DNA of 64,000 bases from contig NZ_JALJWV010000001.1 of the NCBI RefSeq assembly GCF_024169655.1, positions 4,097,001 through 4,161,000 on the forward strand, in the 5' to 3' direction. The notes under the pieces were generated by a model. That model made no database searches and was not told the origin of the DNA. It worked only from the letters and a program-made list of their open reading frames with translations. The number at the start of each line of letters is the position of its first letter. Position 1 is the stretch's first letter. This document shows positions 51,094 to 60,474 of this stretch, one piece after another. A program made the translations under genes and the position numbers. This DNA comes from Pseudomonas marginalis. Lineage in GTDB: Bacteria; Pseudomonadota; Gammaproteobacteria; Pseudomonadales; Pseudomonadaceae.

Positions 51094-52600
51094 CGTATTG
51101 CTCAAATGGCTGGTACCGGCTGCGCTGCTGGCCGTGGTGTTGATCATCCTGAAAAGCTGGGTCGCGGGTGGCAGCACGCCCTCTCCAGAGCACCCAGTTG
51201 ATCAGGGCAATATTCAGTTATCCGCCGAGCAAGCCAAGTCGCTCGGCATTGCGGGCGATACCCCACGCGACACGGTCGCCACCCTGGTCGGGCAGGTGAA
51301 GGCCATGCGCAGCGACATGCTCGGTTTGAAGAAACACAACGATTCACTGCAGACGGAGAACAACCGCCTACGCGTGCGGGAAAACAGTGTCGATTCGCGT
51401 ATCCAGACGGCGCTTGGCAGCGTAACCCAGCAGGTCGACGAAGGCCGCCGTCAAGCCAACGAAGCAAGACTCAAGGCTGAACAAGACAGTCGCCAGGCCC
51501 GTGGTCTGCTGAAGCAATTGCAGGACCAGTTGTCGGGACTGACCGGCAAAGGCAAAGACATGCCGATCGGATTGGGGCTTGAGCCCGGCGACGGTGCTCA
51601 GTTTGAAGGGCAGCACTCTGCCAATGATGCGCTGCAGTGGATTGAACCCTCGGATGCTCCGTCCACCGACGCCCGAGGCAAAACCAAGACTTCCCCCGCA
51701 TTGAGTCTCCCTACCGCCTTCAACTCACTGGAAGGCTTGAAAGATAACGCTATTGATCGCAGCCAGAAACAGCTACGTGCAGTCACCCAGGGCGAGCGTG
51801 ACCCGACACGATCCGCTGATCGTACCGAAGGCGCGAAGCCGGTCTACACCATTCCCGAAAACGCAACATTGATGGGCTCAGTTGCCATGACCGCGCTGAT
51901 TGGCCGAGTCCCAGTGGACGGCACCGTGAATGATCCCTATCCCTTCAAGGTGCTGGTCGGTCCGGAGAATCTGACGGCCAACGGCATCGACCTGCCGGAC
52001 GTCGCGGGTGCTGTGATGAGCGGCACGGCGTCCGGTGACTGGACCCTGTCCTGCGTGCGTGGTCAGGTCGAGTCAATCACCTTTGTGTTTACCGATGGCA
52101 CCATCCGTACGGTGCCTCAGCCGAAGGCGGTCGCCGGCCGCAATGCCTCCACCACCCAGAGTTCGAACACCGACAAGATTCGTGGTGGACTCGGTTACCT
52201 TTCCGATCCGTATGGCATTCCTTGCATTGCCGGCGAACGTCGCTCGAACGCCCAACAATACCTCGGCAGCCAGAGCCTCATCACGGCGGCCGGCGCCGGT
52301 GTCGCCGCCTTGCTCGGGGATGAGCAGAACAACAGCAGTGTGATCAGTTCGGGCGGCAGTACGCTCGGGGTTACCAACAGCACGGGCAACAGCGCACTGA
52401 ATTCAATTCTCAGTGGCGGGGTCAGCGACATCCGCGAGTGGGTCAACAAACTGTATGGCGAAGCCTTTGCCGCCGTATACGTACCACCGGCCGCACAGGT
52501 CGCGCTGCACCTCGACCATGAGATCACCATCGACTACGAGCCCAAGGGCCGGAGCGTTCGCCATGAAAAAGACCATGCCTCCCTGCCTGATCTGGATTAG
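51083..52600 (+). CDS. TIGR03752-like ICE protein, VirB10/TraB-like
   Basis: A 505-residue protein starting at the ATG at 51083. An N-terminal membrane segment (residues about 7-22) is followed by a coiled coil (SDMLGLKKHNDSLQTENNRL) and a proline- and Gly-poor linker. A C-terminal barrel-like domain closes the chain (VAMTALIGRVPVDGTVNDPY, later VALHLDHEITIDYEP). This is the layout of VirB10/TraB, which spans both membranes. The overlap of 11 bp with the upstream gene shows coupling. Confidence 0.88.
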   Translation: MKANVLLKWLVPAALLAVVLIILKSWVAGGSTPSPEHPVDQGNIQLSAEQAKSLGIAGDTPRDTVATLVGQVKAMRSDMLGLKKHNDSLQTENNRLRVRENSVDSRIQTALGSVTQQVDEGRRQANEARLKAEQDSRQARGLLKQLQDQLSGLTGKGKDMPIGLGLEPGDGAQFEGQHSANDALQWIEPSDAPSTDARGKTKTSPALSLPTAFNSLEGLKDNAIDRSQKQLRAVTQGERDPTRSADRTEGAKPVYTIPENATLMGSVAMTALIGRVPVDGTVNDPYPFKVLVGPENLTANGIDLPDVAGAVMSGTASGDWTLSCVRGQVESITFVFTDGTIRTVPQPKAVAGRNASTTQSSNTDKIRGGLGYLSDPYGIPCIAGERRSNAQQYLGSQSLITAAGAGVAALLGDEQNNSSVISSGGSTLGVTNSTGNSALNSILSGGVSDIREWVNKLYGEAFAAVYVPPAAQVALHLDHEITIDYEPKGRSVRHEKDHASLPDLD

Positions 52601-52979
52601 CGTGTTCTGCTGGGTCCTGGCGGGGTGCTCCACCGACAAGGAGACGCTGCTGCCCCATGGCGAGCAAAGCATGCTGGACATCTGGAACGGTGCCGGTTCG
52701 CAAGGCACTCAGCAGCAACTGCTGGATGCTCGGCGGCAGTTACGCCGTCCGCTGGCCCAGGCAGATTTCTCCGCCTCTCTCCAAGAACCGTACACGCGCA
52801 CCGCAGCGAACGAGATCCGCAGCCTGTTCCCTCGCCTGCCCAATCCCGATCTGGTGCTGTACGTGTATCCGCATTTGAGTGGTACCGAGCAGGCACCGGT
52901 CCCGGGTTACTCGACCGTCTTTCCGTTCTACCAGCGTGTGCAGTACGCATTGCCGGGTGAACGTCAGGAAGACTTGTAG
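52563..52979 (+). CDS. TIGR03751-like ICE lipoprotein
   Basis: A 138-residue lipoprotein from the ATG at 52563. Signal and lipobox are clear (WISVFCWVLAGCST, Cys at about residue 21). The mature part is conserved as LPNPDLVLYVYPHLSGTEQA and ends with PGERQEDL. It resembles VirB7/TraV lipoproteins that complete the core complex. It overlaps the previous gene by 38 bases in another frame. Confidence 0.86.
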   Translation: MKKTMPPCLIWISVFCWVLAGCSTDKETLLPHGEQSMLDIWNGAGSQGTQQQLLDARRQLRRPLAQADFSASLQEPYTRTAANEIRSLFPRLPNPDLVLYVYPHLSGTEQAPVPGYSTVFPFYQRVQYALPGERQEDL

Positions 52980-55735
52980 TGCGTACCGGCGATTCGGGGC
53001 CCCCTACTCCTGCGTGGAAAGCCTGGCGCAATCCATTGCGCTCTCGCGCCACCTTGGCCGATGACGCCACACTCTATGCACACAACCCCAGCTTCACCGA
53101 TCACCTGCCTTGGGTCGAGTACCTCGACACCGAGCAGTGTTTTCTGCTCGATGACAATCGCTCGGTGGGTGCAGTATTCGAGTTGCTGCCCATCGGCACC
53201 GAAGGGCGCGAACCCGATTGGCTGATGGCGGCCCGCGATGCCCTCGAGGATGCCCTGCAGGATAGTTTTGACGAGCTGGATCAAGCCCCTTGGGTGGCGC
53301 AGTTTTTTTGCCAGGACGACAACGACTTCACGCCCTACCTGACCCGGCTCACCAATTATATTCAGGACAGCGTGCGAGGCACGGTGTTCACCGAAGCGTA
53401 CCTGGAACTTACTCGCCGACATCTGAAGGCCATCGCCAAGCCCGGCGGTCTGTTCGAGGACAAGGCCGTCACGCGCCTGCCCTGGCGCGGAAACAACCGC
53501 CGGGTGCGCCTGGTGGTCTATCGCTGGCTTGAGTCTGACGGCGAGGAGACGGGACTCACCCCGGTGCAATCCCTGCAACAGGCTTGCGAACGGGTCGGTG
53601 CTTCGTTGCAGGCGTGCGGGGTGCAATCGATGCGAGTCGATGGTCGAGGTCTGTATGCCTGGTTATTGCCCTGGTTCAATCCGGCCCCCAGTCTCACCGA
53701 TGAAGCGCCCGAGGAGTTCTATCGCCGCGTGACCTATCCGGAGTCGGGCGACGGTGAGTCGCTGGAACTGCCCTTCGACCACGACTTCGCCGAGCGGCTG
53801 TTCTTCAACGAACCGCGTTCGGATCTGCAGCACGGACTCTGGTTTTTCGATGATCAGCCCCACCGGGTCATGGTGGTGGACAAACTGCGCCGGGCCCCAT
53901 CGATTGGTCAACTCACCGGAGAAACCCGCAAGGGCGACGCGGTGAATGCCCTGTTCGACCAGTTACCCGAAGGTACGGTGATGAGTCTGACCTTGGTGGT
54001 CAAACCACAGGATGTACTCGAGGATCAGTTGAACCGCCTGGCGCGCAAAGCCATCGGTGAAAACCTGGCCTCGACCCAGACCCGTCAAGATGTCGAAGAA
54101 GCCCGCGCGATCATCGGTCGTCAGCACAAGCTGTACCGCGGAACCCTGGCATTTTACGTGCGCGGTCACGATGAACAGCAACTGCACCAGCGCTCGGTCA
54201 GCCTTGCCAACGCGCTGCTGGGTGCGGGGCTGCAGCCGGTACGCGAAGGCGATGAAGTCGCTGCCTGCAACAGCTACCTGCGTTGGTTGCCGATGGCCTA
54301 CAACCCGGCCCGCGACACGCGCAACTGGTACACGCGCCTGATGTTCGCCCAGCACCTGGCGAACCTGGTTCCGGTGTGGGGCCGCAGCACGGGCACAGGC
54401 CACCCGGGCATCACCCTGTTCAACCGCGGTGGTTCGCCACTGAGCTTCGACCCTCTATCACGCCTGGACCGGGCCATGAACGGTCACCTGCTGTTGTTCG
54501 GCCCCACCGGTGCCGGCAAGTCGGCGACCCTGGTCACCCTGCTGATGCAGGTCATGGCGGTGTACCGCCCTCGCCTGTTTATCGCCGAGGCCGGCAACTC
54601 CTTCGGCTTGCAGGGCGACTACTTCGCGACACAGGGTCTGTCAGTCAACAAGGTCCAATTGAAACCTGGCGCCTCGGTCAGCCTTGCGCCCTTTGCCGAT
54701 GCCTGGCGCCTGGTCGAGCAGCCGGATCAGGTGGCAAGTCTGTCGATCGATGAGTGGGACGAGGAGGCGGTAGCCAGTCGCGAGGACCAGCGCGATGTTC
54801 TCGGTGAACTGGAAATCACCGCCCGACTGATGATCACTGGCGGCGAGGCCAAGGAAGAGGCGCGCCTGAGTCGAGCCGATCGCAGCTTGATCCGCGAATG
54901 CATTCTGGATGCGGCGCAGTCCTGTGTCGCGGCGGGTCGCCAGGTCCTGACCCGCGACGTGCGCGACGCCTTGCTGCAAGTCGCCGCTGACACGCACTTG
55001 CCGGAGAAACGCCGCGAGCGTGCCCAGGAAATGGGTGAGTCCATCGACCTTTTTTGCCAGGGTTTCGAGGGTGCACTGTTCGATCGCGAGGGCACGCCTT
55101 GGCCCGAGAGCGATGTGACCATTGTCGATCTCGCCACGTACGCTCGCGAAGGCTACGAAGCCCAGATGTCCATTAGCTACATCAGCCTGATGAACACCGT
55201 GAACAACCTCGCCGAGCGCGACCAGTACCTGGGCCGACCGATTATCATGGTCACCGATGAGGGCCATATCATCACCAAAAACCCGCTGCTGGCGCCCTTC
55301 GTGATCAAGGGCACGAAGATGTGGCGCAAGCTTGGCGCATGGTTCTGGCTGGCAACCCAGAACCTTGCTGACTTTCCAGCTGCCGCGCAGACCATGCTCA
55401 ACATGATTGAGTGGTGGATTTGCTTGAACATGCCGCCAGCGGAGATAGAGGAGATCGCCCGCTTCAAGAAGCTCACGCCAGCGCAAAAGGCCTTGTTGCT
55501 TTCCGCCAGCAAGGAACCAGGTAAATACACCGAAGGGGTCGTGCTATCGAAGAAGCTCGAAACGCTGTTTCGCGCCGTACCGCCTAGCCTCTATCTCGCG
55601 CTGGCCATGACGGAGCCGGAGGAAAAAGCCGAACGGTGGGCATTGATGCAGGAGAGCGGATGCACAGAGTTGGAAGCGGCTTACAGGGTAGGTGAGAGGA
55701 TCGATAGTTGGCGTGGAATAGAGCAAAAAAAGTAG
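52979..55735 (+). CDS. Conjugative transfer ATPase, TraC/VirB4-like (TIGR03744)
   Basis: This ATPase energises assembly and substrate transfer of the conjugation machinery. The 918-residue protein starts at a GTG that overlaps the previous stop by one base. The N-terminal VirB4-type domain is followed by Walker A GPTGAGKSAT at about residue 508. Walker B-like IIMVTDEGHII lies near residue 755, with a Q-containing LATQNLADFP motif after it. The length is typical of this family. Confidence 0.93.
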   Translation: MRTGDSGPPTPAWKAWRNPLRSRATLADDATLYAHNPSFTDHLPWVEYLDTEQCFLLDDNRSVGAVFELLPIGTEGREPDWLMAARDALEDALQDSFDELDQAPWVAQFFCQDDNDFTPYLTRLTNYIQDSVRGTVFTEAYLELTRRHLKAIAKPGGLFEDKAVTRLPWRGNNRRVRLVVYRWLESDGEETGLTPVQSLQQACERVGASLQACGVQSMRVDGRGLYAWLLPWFNPAPSLTDEAPEEFYRRVTYPESGDGESLELPFDHDFAERLFFNEPRSDLQHGLWFFDDQPHRVMVVDKLRRAPSIGQLTGETRKGDAVNALFDQLPEGTVMSLTLVVKPQDVLEDQLNRLARKAIGENLASTQTRQDVEEARAIIGRQHKLYRGTLAFYVRGHDEQQLHQRSVSLANALLGAGLQPVREGDEVAACNSYLRWLPMAYNPARDTRNWYTRLMFAQHLANLVPVWGRSTGTGHPGITLFNRGGSPLSFDPLSRLDRAMNGHLLLFGPTGAGKSATLVTLLMQVMAVYRPRLFIAEAGNSFGLQGDYFATQGLSVNKVQLKPGASVSLAPFADAWRLVEQPDQVASLSIDEWDEEAVASREDQRDVLGELEITARLMITGGEAKEEARLSRADRSLIRECILDAAQSCVAAGRQVLTRDVRDALLQVAADTHLPEKRRERAQEMGESIDLFCQGFEGALFDREGTPWPESDVTIVDLATYAREGYEAQMSISYISLMNTVNNLAERDQYLGRPIIMVTDEGHIITKNPLLAPFVIKGTKMWRKLGAWFWLATQNLADFPAAAQTMLNMIEWWICLNMPPAEIEEIARFKKLTPAQKALLLSASKEPGKYTEGVVLSKKLETLFRAVPPSLYLALAMTEPEEKAERWALMQESGCTELEAAYRVGERIDSWRGIEQKK

Positions 55736-55940
55736 GTGGTAAAAATTGCCCGCTCCGCTTTATGCGATCTACGAAGAATACCTCTCCCTTGCTTAAACAT
55801 TCGGATAACAACTGGGCAGTGAGTTTGCTCATGTACACATCACACGATGTCGATAGCGGTATAGTCAGCGAAACAAGCCGGTAAGGGGCAGCCTCAATTG
55901 AACATCATCATAAAAAATGGTGTAAATTTTACGCCATTCG

Positions 55941-56933
55941 GTGCCAGATCTAGTCGCAGAGGATAATAAATTGGCTGACCCACAAAATGTGCCCCAACAA
56001 ATCCGCCGCATTTCGGCCGCGACTAAGCGCGAAGCCTTTAGGCGCTCAGGTAATCAATGTGCGTTTCCTGGATGTGAAGCTTCCCTGCTTAGCCCAAATG
56101 GCGCGATCGTTGGAGAGTTTTGCAACATAGAATCACTATCCTCTGGTGGTCCTCGCTATAATGCCCAATCTACCGCGCAAGAGCGCTTAGGTTTAGATAA
56201 CCTTCTTGTACTCTGCCCTACTCACCACCGTTTGATAGATGCAATGCCTGACCTTTACACCATCGGATGGCTGCGTCAGATACGCGAAGGTTACGAGACC
56301 GCACTCGATGAAACGCGTTCAGAACAGGCTCCATTGGTACCTCGCCTTGAACCGGCAGCGCTTCGCACTTTTAAAGAGGCCATCTCTTTTTGGGAAAAGA
56401 ATTCGACTAACCAAGATGAGGAGTTTTGGCAAAACTTCTTCAATACCAATCCGTTTGTGCTGGCCCAAGCATTCCCTGATAGCCTTTTAAAACTTAAGGA
56501 CAAGTGCTATATGGGAGGGAAAGATATATCCAACCAAAATGGCAACTTAATCGACTTCCTGTACAGATCTAGCACAACCAAAAACGTAGTTCTTATTGAG
56601 ATCAAGACGCCAGCGATGCGTTTGCTTGGAAGACAATATCGCGGAAATGCTTATTCAATTTCCGAGCAGCTTTCCGGTTCGATTGTACAAGTCCTAAACT
56701 ATCGCGAGGAACTACTTAAAAGTTATTACATGCTCGCTGGGAACAGTCCTGATCGGTTCAATGCTTCTGCCCCAAGGTGTGTAGTCCTCGGCGGAAGCCT
56801 TTTAGGCGAGGAGATGGACACTACTCAGCGCCGCTCATTCGAGCTATTTAGGTGGTCCCAGCACACAACTGTGCTTACATACGATGAGCTGTTCGCGAAG
56901 CTCAGGGACATCGTGGATCTGGGCGATACATGA
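55941..56933 (+). CDS. HNH-Shedu (DUF4263) fusion nuclease, probable phage defence
   Basis: A 330-residue protein with two nuclease-like parts. Residues about 30-105 look like an HNH/zinc-finger unit: CAFPGC (C40, C45), GEFCNIESLSSGG, and LCPTHHRLID (C92, H95, H96). Residues about 140-320 fit the Shedu (SduA, DUF4263) PD-(D/E)XK fold, with Asp205 in GNLIDFLYR, Glu220 and Lys222 in VLIEIKTPA, followed by RGNAYSISEQLSGSIVQVLN. Shedu proteins restrict phage in other bacteria. The start GTG at 55941 is tentative; a TTG ten codons later is an alternative. The gene breaks an otherwise continuous conjugation operon and looks acquired. Confidence 0.85.
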   Translation: MPDLVAEDNKLADPQNVPQQIRRISAATKREAFRRSGNQCAFPGCEASLLSPNGAIVGEFCNIESLSSGGPRYNAQSTAQERLGLDNLLVLCPTHHRLIDAMPDLYTIGWLRQIREGYETALDETRSEQAPLVPRLEPAALRTFKEAISFWEKNSTNQDEEFWQNFFNTNPFVLAQAFPDSLLKLKDKCYMGGKDISNQNGNLIDFLYRSSTTKNVVLIEIKTPAMRLLGRQYRGNAYSISEQLSGSIVQVLNYREELLKSYYMLAGNSPDRFNASAPRCVVLGGSLLGEEMDTTQRRSFELFRWSQHTTVLTYDELFAKLRDIVDLGDT

Positions 56934-57029
56934 GAGTATTACGGATGGCTGCCCCGGTCTATTTGCGGCCTGACTTCTCTGCCGCGATCACGTACGGGGC
57001 AAACCGATGCGGCGATTACCAATAAAGGA

Positions 57030-57287
57030 TCAGCGACAATCCCCAAGAAGCCGCTGCTGAATCCTCAACAGGAATCCGGCTTCAAAGGCATCCTGGTAGT
57101 CACCGACAGGAAAGGTTTTGCGCGCTTGCGCCAACTCCCACCACAGTGGAATCTCGCCGGGCGTATCAAGCCAAGCCTGAGCGCATTGCACGCCACGTTC
57201 GATCATCGGGGCAAATTCGTTGCCCCAAGGCGTCAGAAGACTTGGGCTACCATCCGCCGCAGGAATTGAAATGTAGTTTTCGTCCAT
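57030..57287 (-). CDS. Small hypothetical protein in the inserted defence cassette
   Basis: An 85-residue protein on the opposite strand starting MDENYISIPAADGSPSLLTP (a second ATG two codons upstream is possible). It is acidic and helical, with no signal peptide. It lies between the Shedu gene and an XRE gene. A modulating or immunity-like role is only a guess. Confidence 0.5.
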   Translation of the reverse strand: MDENYISIPAADGSPSLLTPWGNEFAPMIERGVQCAQAWLDTPGEIPLWWELAQARKTFPVGDYQDAFEAGFLLRIQQRLLGDCR

Positions 57288-57456
57288 ACACACCCTAAAT
57301 TTCTGATTTTTTGTTAGACGCTGGGCCCAGCTTCGAAAAGCTTAACGACACCAAATGAACGCTCGATAACAGACATGAACACCAAATGGCCTAGATCACT
57401 ACCAATGTAGACTATATCCCGTGGATTGAGAGTCCCTCAAGGCGCAATTTGCGCGC

Positions 57457-57711
57457 ATGACTCAAGACTACGAACAGCTTCGTCTGCAGCTGGCGGAAAA
57501 CATCCGTTTGATGCGACGCGTGAAAAACCTTACCCAAGAGCAGCTGGCGCTCATGGCCGAGGTGGATCGCACCTACGTCAGTCAAATCGAACGATGCACG
57601 GGCAATCCGTCGCTGTTGGTCCTGTGCAAGCTCGCCAATATTTTCGAAATTACCGCAGATCAGTTACTTGTGGAACCCGATAGCCTGCGCAGCGCCCTTC
57701 ACGTCAAATAA
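57457..57711 (+). CDS. XRE-family helix-turn-helix regulator
   Basis: An 84-residue Cro/C1-type protein. The HTH is clear: NIRLMRRVKNLTQEQLALMA, then EVDRTYVSQIERCTGNPSLL. It may control the adjacent cassette or the second half of the conjugation operon that begins 105 bp later. It is preceded by a short AT-rich region with no evident terminator. Confidence 0.8.
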   Translation: MTQDYEQLRLQLAENIRLMRRVKNLTQEQLALMAEVDRTYVSQIERCTGNPSLLVLCKLANIFEITADQLLVEPDSLRSALHVK

Positions 57712-57816
57712 TAGTCTCACGTCTCACAAACCCGATAGATCCGCCTTCATAATTTCCACTGACAGTCTTCAGCCCCTAACCGAACCTGCCCAGGCCATAC
57801 ACCGAGAGCCTGGATC

Positions 57817-58773
57817 ATGCCTGTTGCCTGCTCGTCAATCCCGCCCACAAAGCTACGGCCCTTGGCGCTGAGCCTCCTGCTGGCGTGCGGCCCAAGCATG
57901 GCGCTGGACACCGGCAGCATCACGTCCTCCGTGCTTTCGCCAAACTGTCTCGAATACCGGGTCGTCGGCATTTGTTTCTGGCTGCTCTGCACGCCCTTCG
58001 GCTGCACAGTCAAAACCTCAACCAAGGTTCATCATTTCATTCCTGAACAGGTGGTCTCGAGCTACGCCACCACCGGCAGTAACCCCTGGACCGAGATGGC
58101 CACCCTCTCCGCTCCCATCAGTGGTGCGGAAGGTGGCGGTAACCTGATCACGCCGAACACCCAGCGCGACAACCTACCCCGCTTCAAGAACGTCGATGCC
58201 ATCGGTCACCCCGGTGGCTGGGTCGCCACACAACTGGCCTCGCAATCCGGCTACGCCTGCGCCAGCGGCGCTACTGCGTTCATGCCCTACTACCTGAGCA
58301 CCCTGGACTCACTGGCCTGGCGCCATGGCATTCCGGAAAGTCTTTACCCCGAGTCGCTTATACCGGGGATCCGTGAAATTGGTCGCCAGGCTTCGGGAAA
58401 CATGTGGGGCAACGTCTATCCTCGGCAGGGCTTTCTGGTACAGCCCGACGATTTCAAGGCGGCTGCAGTCATGGCGCAACGGGTCGGCGATGTGATTACC
58501 CGCAACTGGCAGCCGCATGTGTACTTACCGCTCACGCCCGCCAAACGAGACGGCTACTGGCCGCCTGGCCCGATCGTTGAAAACGACGCCTCGACCCACA
58601 AATGGCAATTGCTCTACCCCCAGGTTCAACCGACTTGCGCCATCTTCCCCAGTGATCCGGTACAGAGCGCGGATGGCGGCTACGCCTGGTCGCTGTGGCG
58701 TCCCTATAGCTGTTGCAAACGAGAGGGACAGACCTTCCTGTTCAGCATCGACTTCGAAGGAGGTGCTTCATGA
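57817..58773 (+). CDS. TIGR03756-like ICE protein, TraU-like
   Basis: A 318-residue secreted protein with a signal peptide (residues about 12-30) and many conserved cysteines (NCLEYRVVGICFWLLC, CTPFGC, YACASG, CAIFPS, YSCC). The sequence resembles TraU/TIGR03756 proteins of the F/SXT/ICEclc type, which help form the mating pair. The first ATG at 57817 is chosen. It overlaps the next gene by four bases. Confidence 0.9.
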   Translation: MPVACSSIPPTKLRPLALSLLLACGPSMALDTGSITSSVLSPNCLEYRVVGICFWLLCTPFGCTVKTSTKVHHFIPEQVVSSYATTGSNPWTEMATLSAPISGAEGGGNLITPNTQRDNLPRFKNVDAIGHPGGWVATQLASQSGYACASGATAFMPYYLSTLDSLAWRHGIPESLYPESLIPGIREIGRQASGNMWGNVYPRQGFLVQPDDFKAAAVMAQRVGDVITRNWQPHVYLPLTPAKRDGYWPPGPIVENDASTHKWQLLYPQVQPTCAIFPSDPVQSADGGYAWSLWRPYSCCKREGQTFLFSIDFEGGAS

Positions 58774-60152
58774 GTCGGCTTCTCGCACGACCCTGGTTGG
58801 GCGTGATGAGTCTGTTGCTCTGTGGACTGCTCGCCATGGCCACGCATGCCTACGCCGCCGAGGGCAATTACCGCCTGGGTACTCAAGGCGAAGTGCTCGA
58901 CGACCGGGTGATGTACACCATCGGTGGCGGCTCGGCAGTCGGCTCACCGAGCTCGCTCTACCGACCTAGCGGTCTCGGGGTCGGCGGGTCCTGGCGAGCA
59001 AACATGATGTGCGGAAACATGAGCCTCACCAATACCCTGCAAAACCAGCTGAACGGCGCCACCGAAGGTTTCCAGCAGATCATGGGCAGCGTCGTGCAGA
59101 ACGCGACCCAAGCGGTGATGTCGCTGCCGGCGTTGATCATCCAGCGCGCCAACCCCGGTCTCTATGAGTTGCTCAGTAACGGGGTGATGCAGGGCCGTAT
59201 CGACTTCGATCGCTCCAAACTGACCTGCCAAGCCATGGCCGAGAAGATGGCGGACAAGGTCGGTCAAGCCGGTTGGGGTGCGCTGGCCAAGAACCAGGAG
59301 ATGCAGGGCAATCTGGAGCAAACCGGCGGTGATGCGGTGGCAGCGGTGAAAAACACCGAAGCCCATAACGGCAACAATGGGGTGTCCTGGGTCGGCGGTT
59401 CGAAGGCCGGAGGTAACGGACAGACGCCCATTCGGGTGACCGCCGACGTGGTCCGCGCAGGCTATAACCTGCTGCATAACCGTACGGTGGATGACAGTGC
59501 CTCGATCAGTAGCAGTGATTGCCTGGGAGGGGCTATTTGTCAGACATGGGCTTCGCCCCAAGAGGAGTCCGACTGGGCCGTTCGGGTGTTGGGCGAGAGC
59601 GAAGTCGCGACCTGCGACAGCTGCGAAACTCTGCGTGCGACCGCTGGCAGCGGACTAACGCCGCTGATCCAGGAGGCCTATAACGAGCGCCTCAAGGCCC
59701 TGCAAGGGCTGTTGTCTGGCTCTCTGCCGCCTACCCCTGACAACCTGGCGAAAGCCTCCAGCCCGATGCTGCCGGTGACTCGTGGTGTGGTTGAAGCCCT
59801 GCGCGACGATCCCGATCAGGATCTGTTGGCACGGCGCCTGGCCAGTGAAACGGCCTTGTCCAGCGTGCTCGACAAAGCGTTGCTGCTACTGCGCACCCTG
59901 CTGGCGGGCAGTCACGAGCCGAACATCGCTTCCGCCGAACCGGCCCAAACCGCCTTGACGAAAAACATCGACGCTCTGGAGCGTGAAATCCGCCTGCTGC
60001 AGACCGAACTGCAGGTCCGGCAGATGCTGACCACCAATACCGCCAGCCTGGTGCTCGATCGGCATGCCGGCGGTGCTGATGCTTCGCGCACCGTCGAGCA
60101 AGGCGACCCCGAGCCCGGTCGACTCAAGGATGCTGACGCCAGGCGCAAGTGA
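58770..60152 (+). CDS. TIGR03755-like ICE protein, TraN/TraH-like
   Basis: A 460-residue secreted protein from the ATG at 58770, which overlaps the previous stop. It has a signal peptide (residues about 8-27, LLLCGLLAMATHAYA). A conserved middle reads MSLTNTLQNQLNGATEGFQQ and IIQRANPGLYELLSNGVMQG, and helical C-terminal repeats follow (ALEREIRLLQTELQVRQML). The pattern is like TraH/TIGR03755 mating-pair proteins. Confidence 0.88.
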   Translation: MSRLLARPWLGVMSLLLCGLLAMATHAYAAEGNYRLGTQGEVLDDRVMYTIGGGSAVGSPSSLYRPSGLGVGGSWRANMMCGNMSLTNTLQNQLNGATEGFQQIMGSVVQNATQAVMSLPALIIQRANPGLYELLSNGVMQGRIDFDRSKLTCQAMAEKMADKVGQAGWGALAKNQEMQGNLEQTGGDAVAAVKNTEAHNGNNGVSWVGGSKAGGNGQTPIRVTADVVRAGYNLLHNRTVDDSASISSSDCLGGAICQTWASPQEESDWAVRVLGESEVATCDSCETLRATAGSGLTPLIQEAYNERLKALQGLLSGSLPPTPDNLAKASSPMLPVTRGVVEALRDDPDQDLLARRLASETALSSVLDKALLLLRTLLAGSHEPNIASAEPAQTALTKNIDALEREIRLLQTELQVRQMLTTNTASLVLDRHAGGADASRTVEQGDPEPGRLKDADARRK

Positions 60153-60155
60153 GCC

Positions 60156-60464
60156 ATGAAACGCTCACCGCTATTCACTTTGCTTTCGAGTCTAGGGATT
60201 GCCACGGTGATGATCCTGAGCGCCGCACTGGTCGCCTGGATCGGCCGCACTGCGCTGGGTAGTTTCGAGGCCTGGCAGCAGGCACTCGAATCCGTACGGC
60301 CCTATCTGCGGTGGTGGCGTGCCCTGCTCTACGGCGCCCTCTTTGCGCTCTGGTGGGATCTACTTCGGCGCCACCGACATCGACCACAGGATCGACTGCG
60401 CGTGAAACGCATCGGGACATTAGGTCTCGTACTCTTTACCTGCGTCGAACTCACCCGACTGTGA
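60156..60464 (+). CDS. Small ICE membrane protein
   Basis: A 102-residue protein with three hydrophobic segments (about residues 7-28, 50-68 and 83-100). It is fixed in order between the TIGR03755-like and TraG-N genes in this element class. Function unknown. Confidence 0.8.
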   Translation: MKRSPLFTLLSSLGIATVMILSAALVAWIGRTALGSFEAWQQALESVRPYLRWWRALLYGALFALWWDLLRRHRHRPQDRLRVKRIGTLGLVLFTCVELTRL

Positions 60465-60474
60465 GATCACCACC

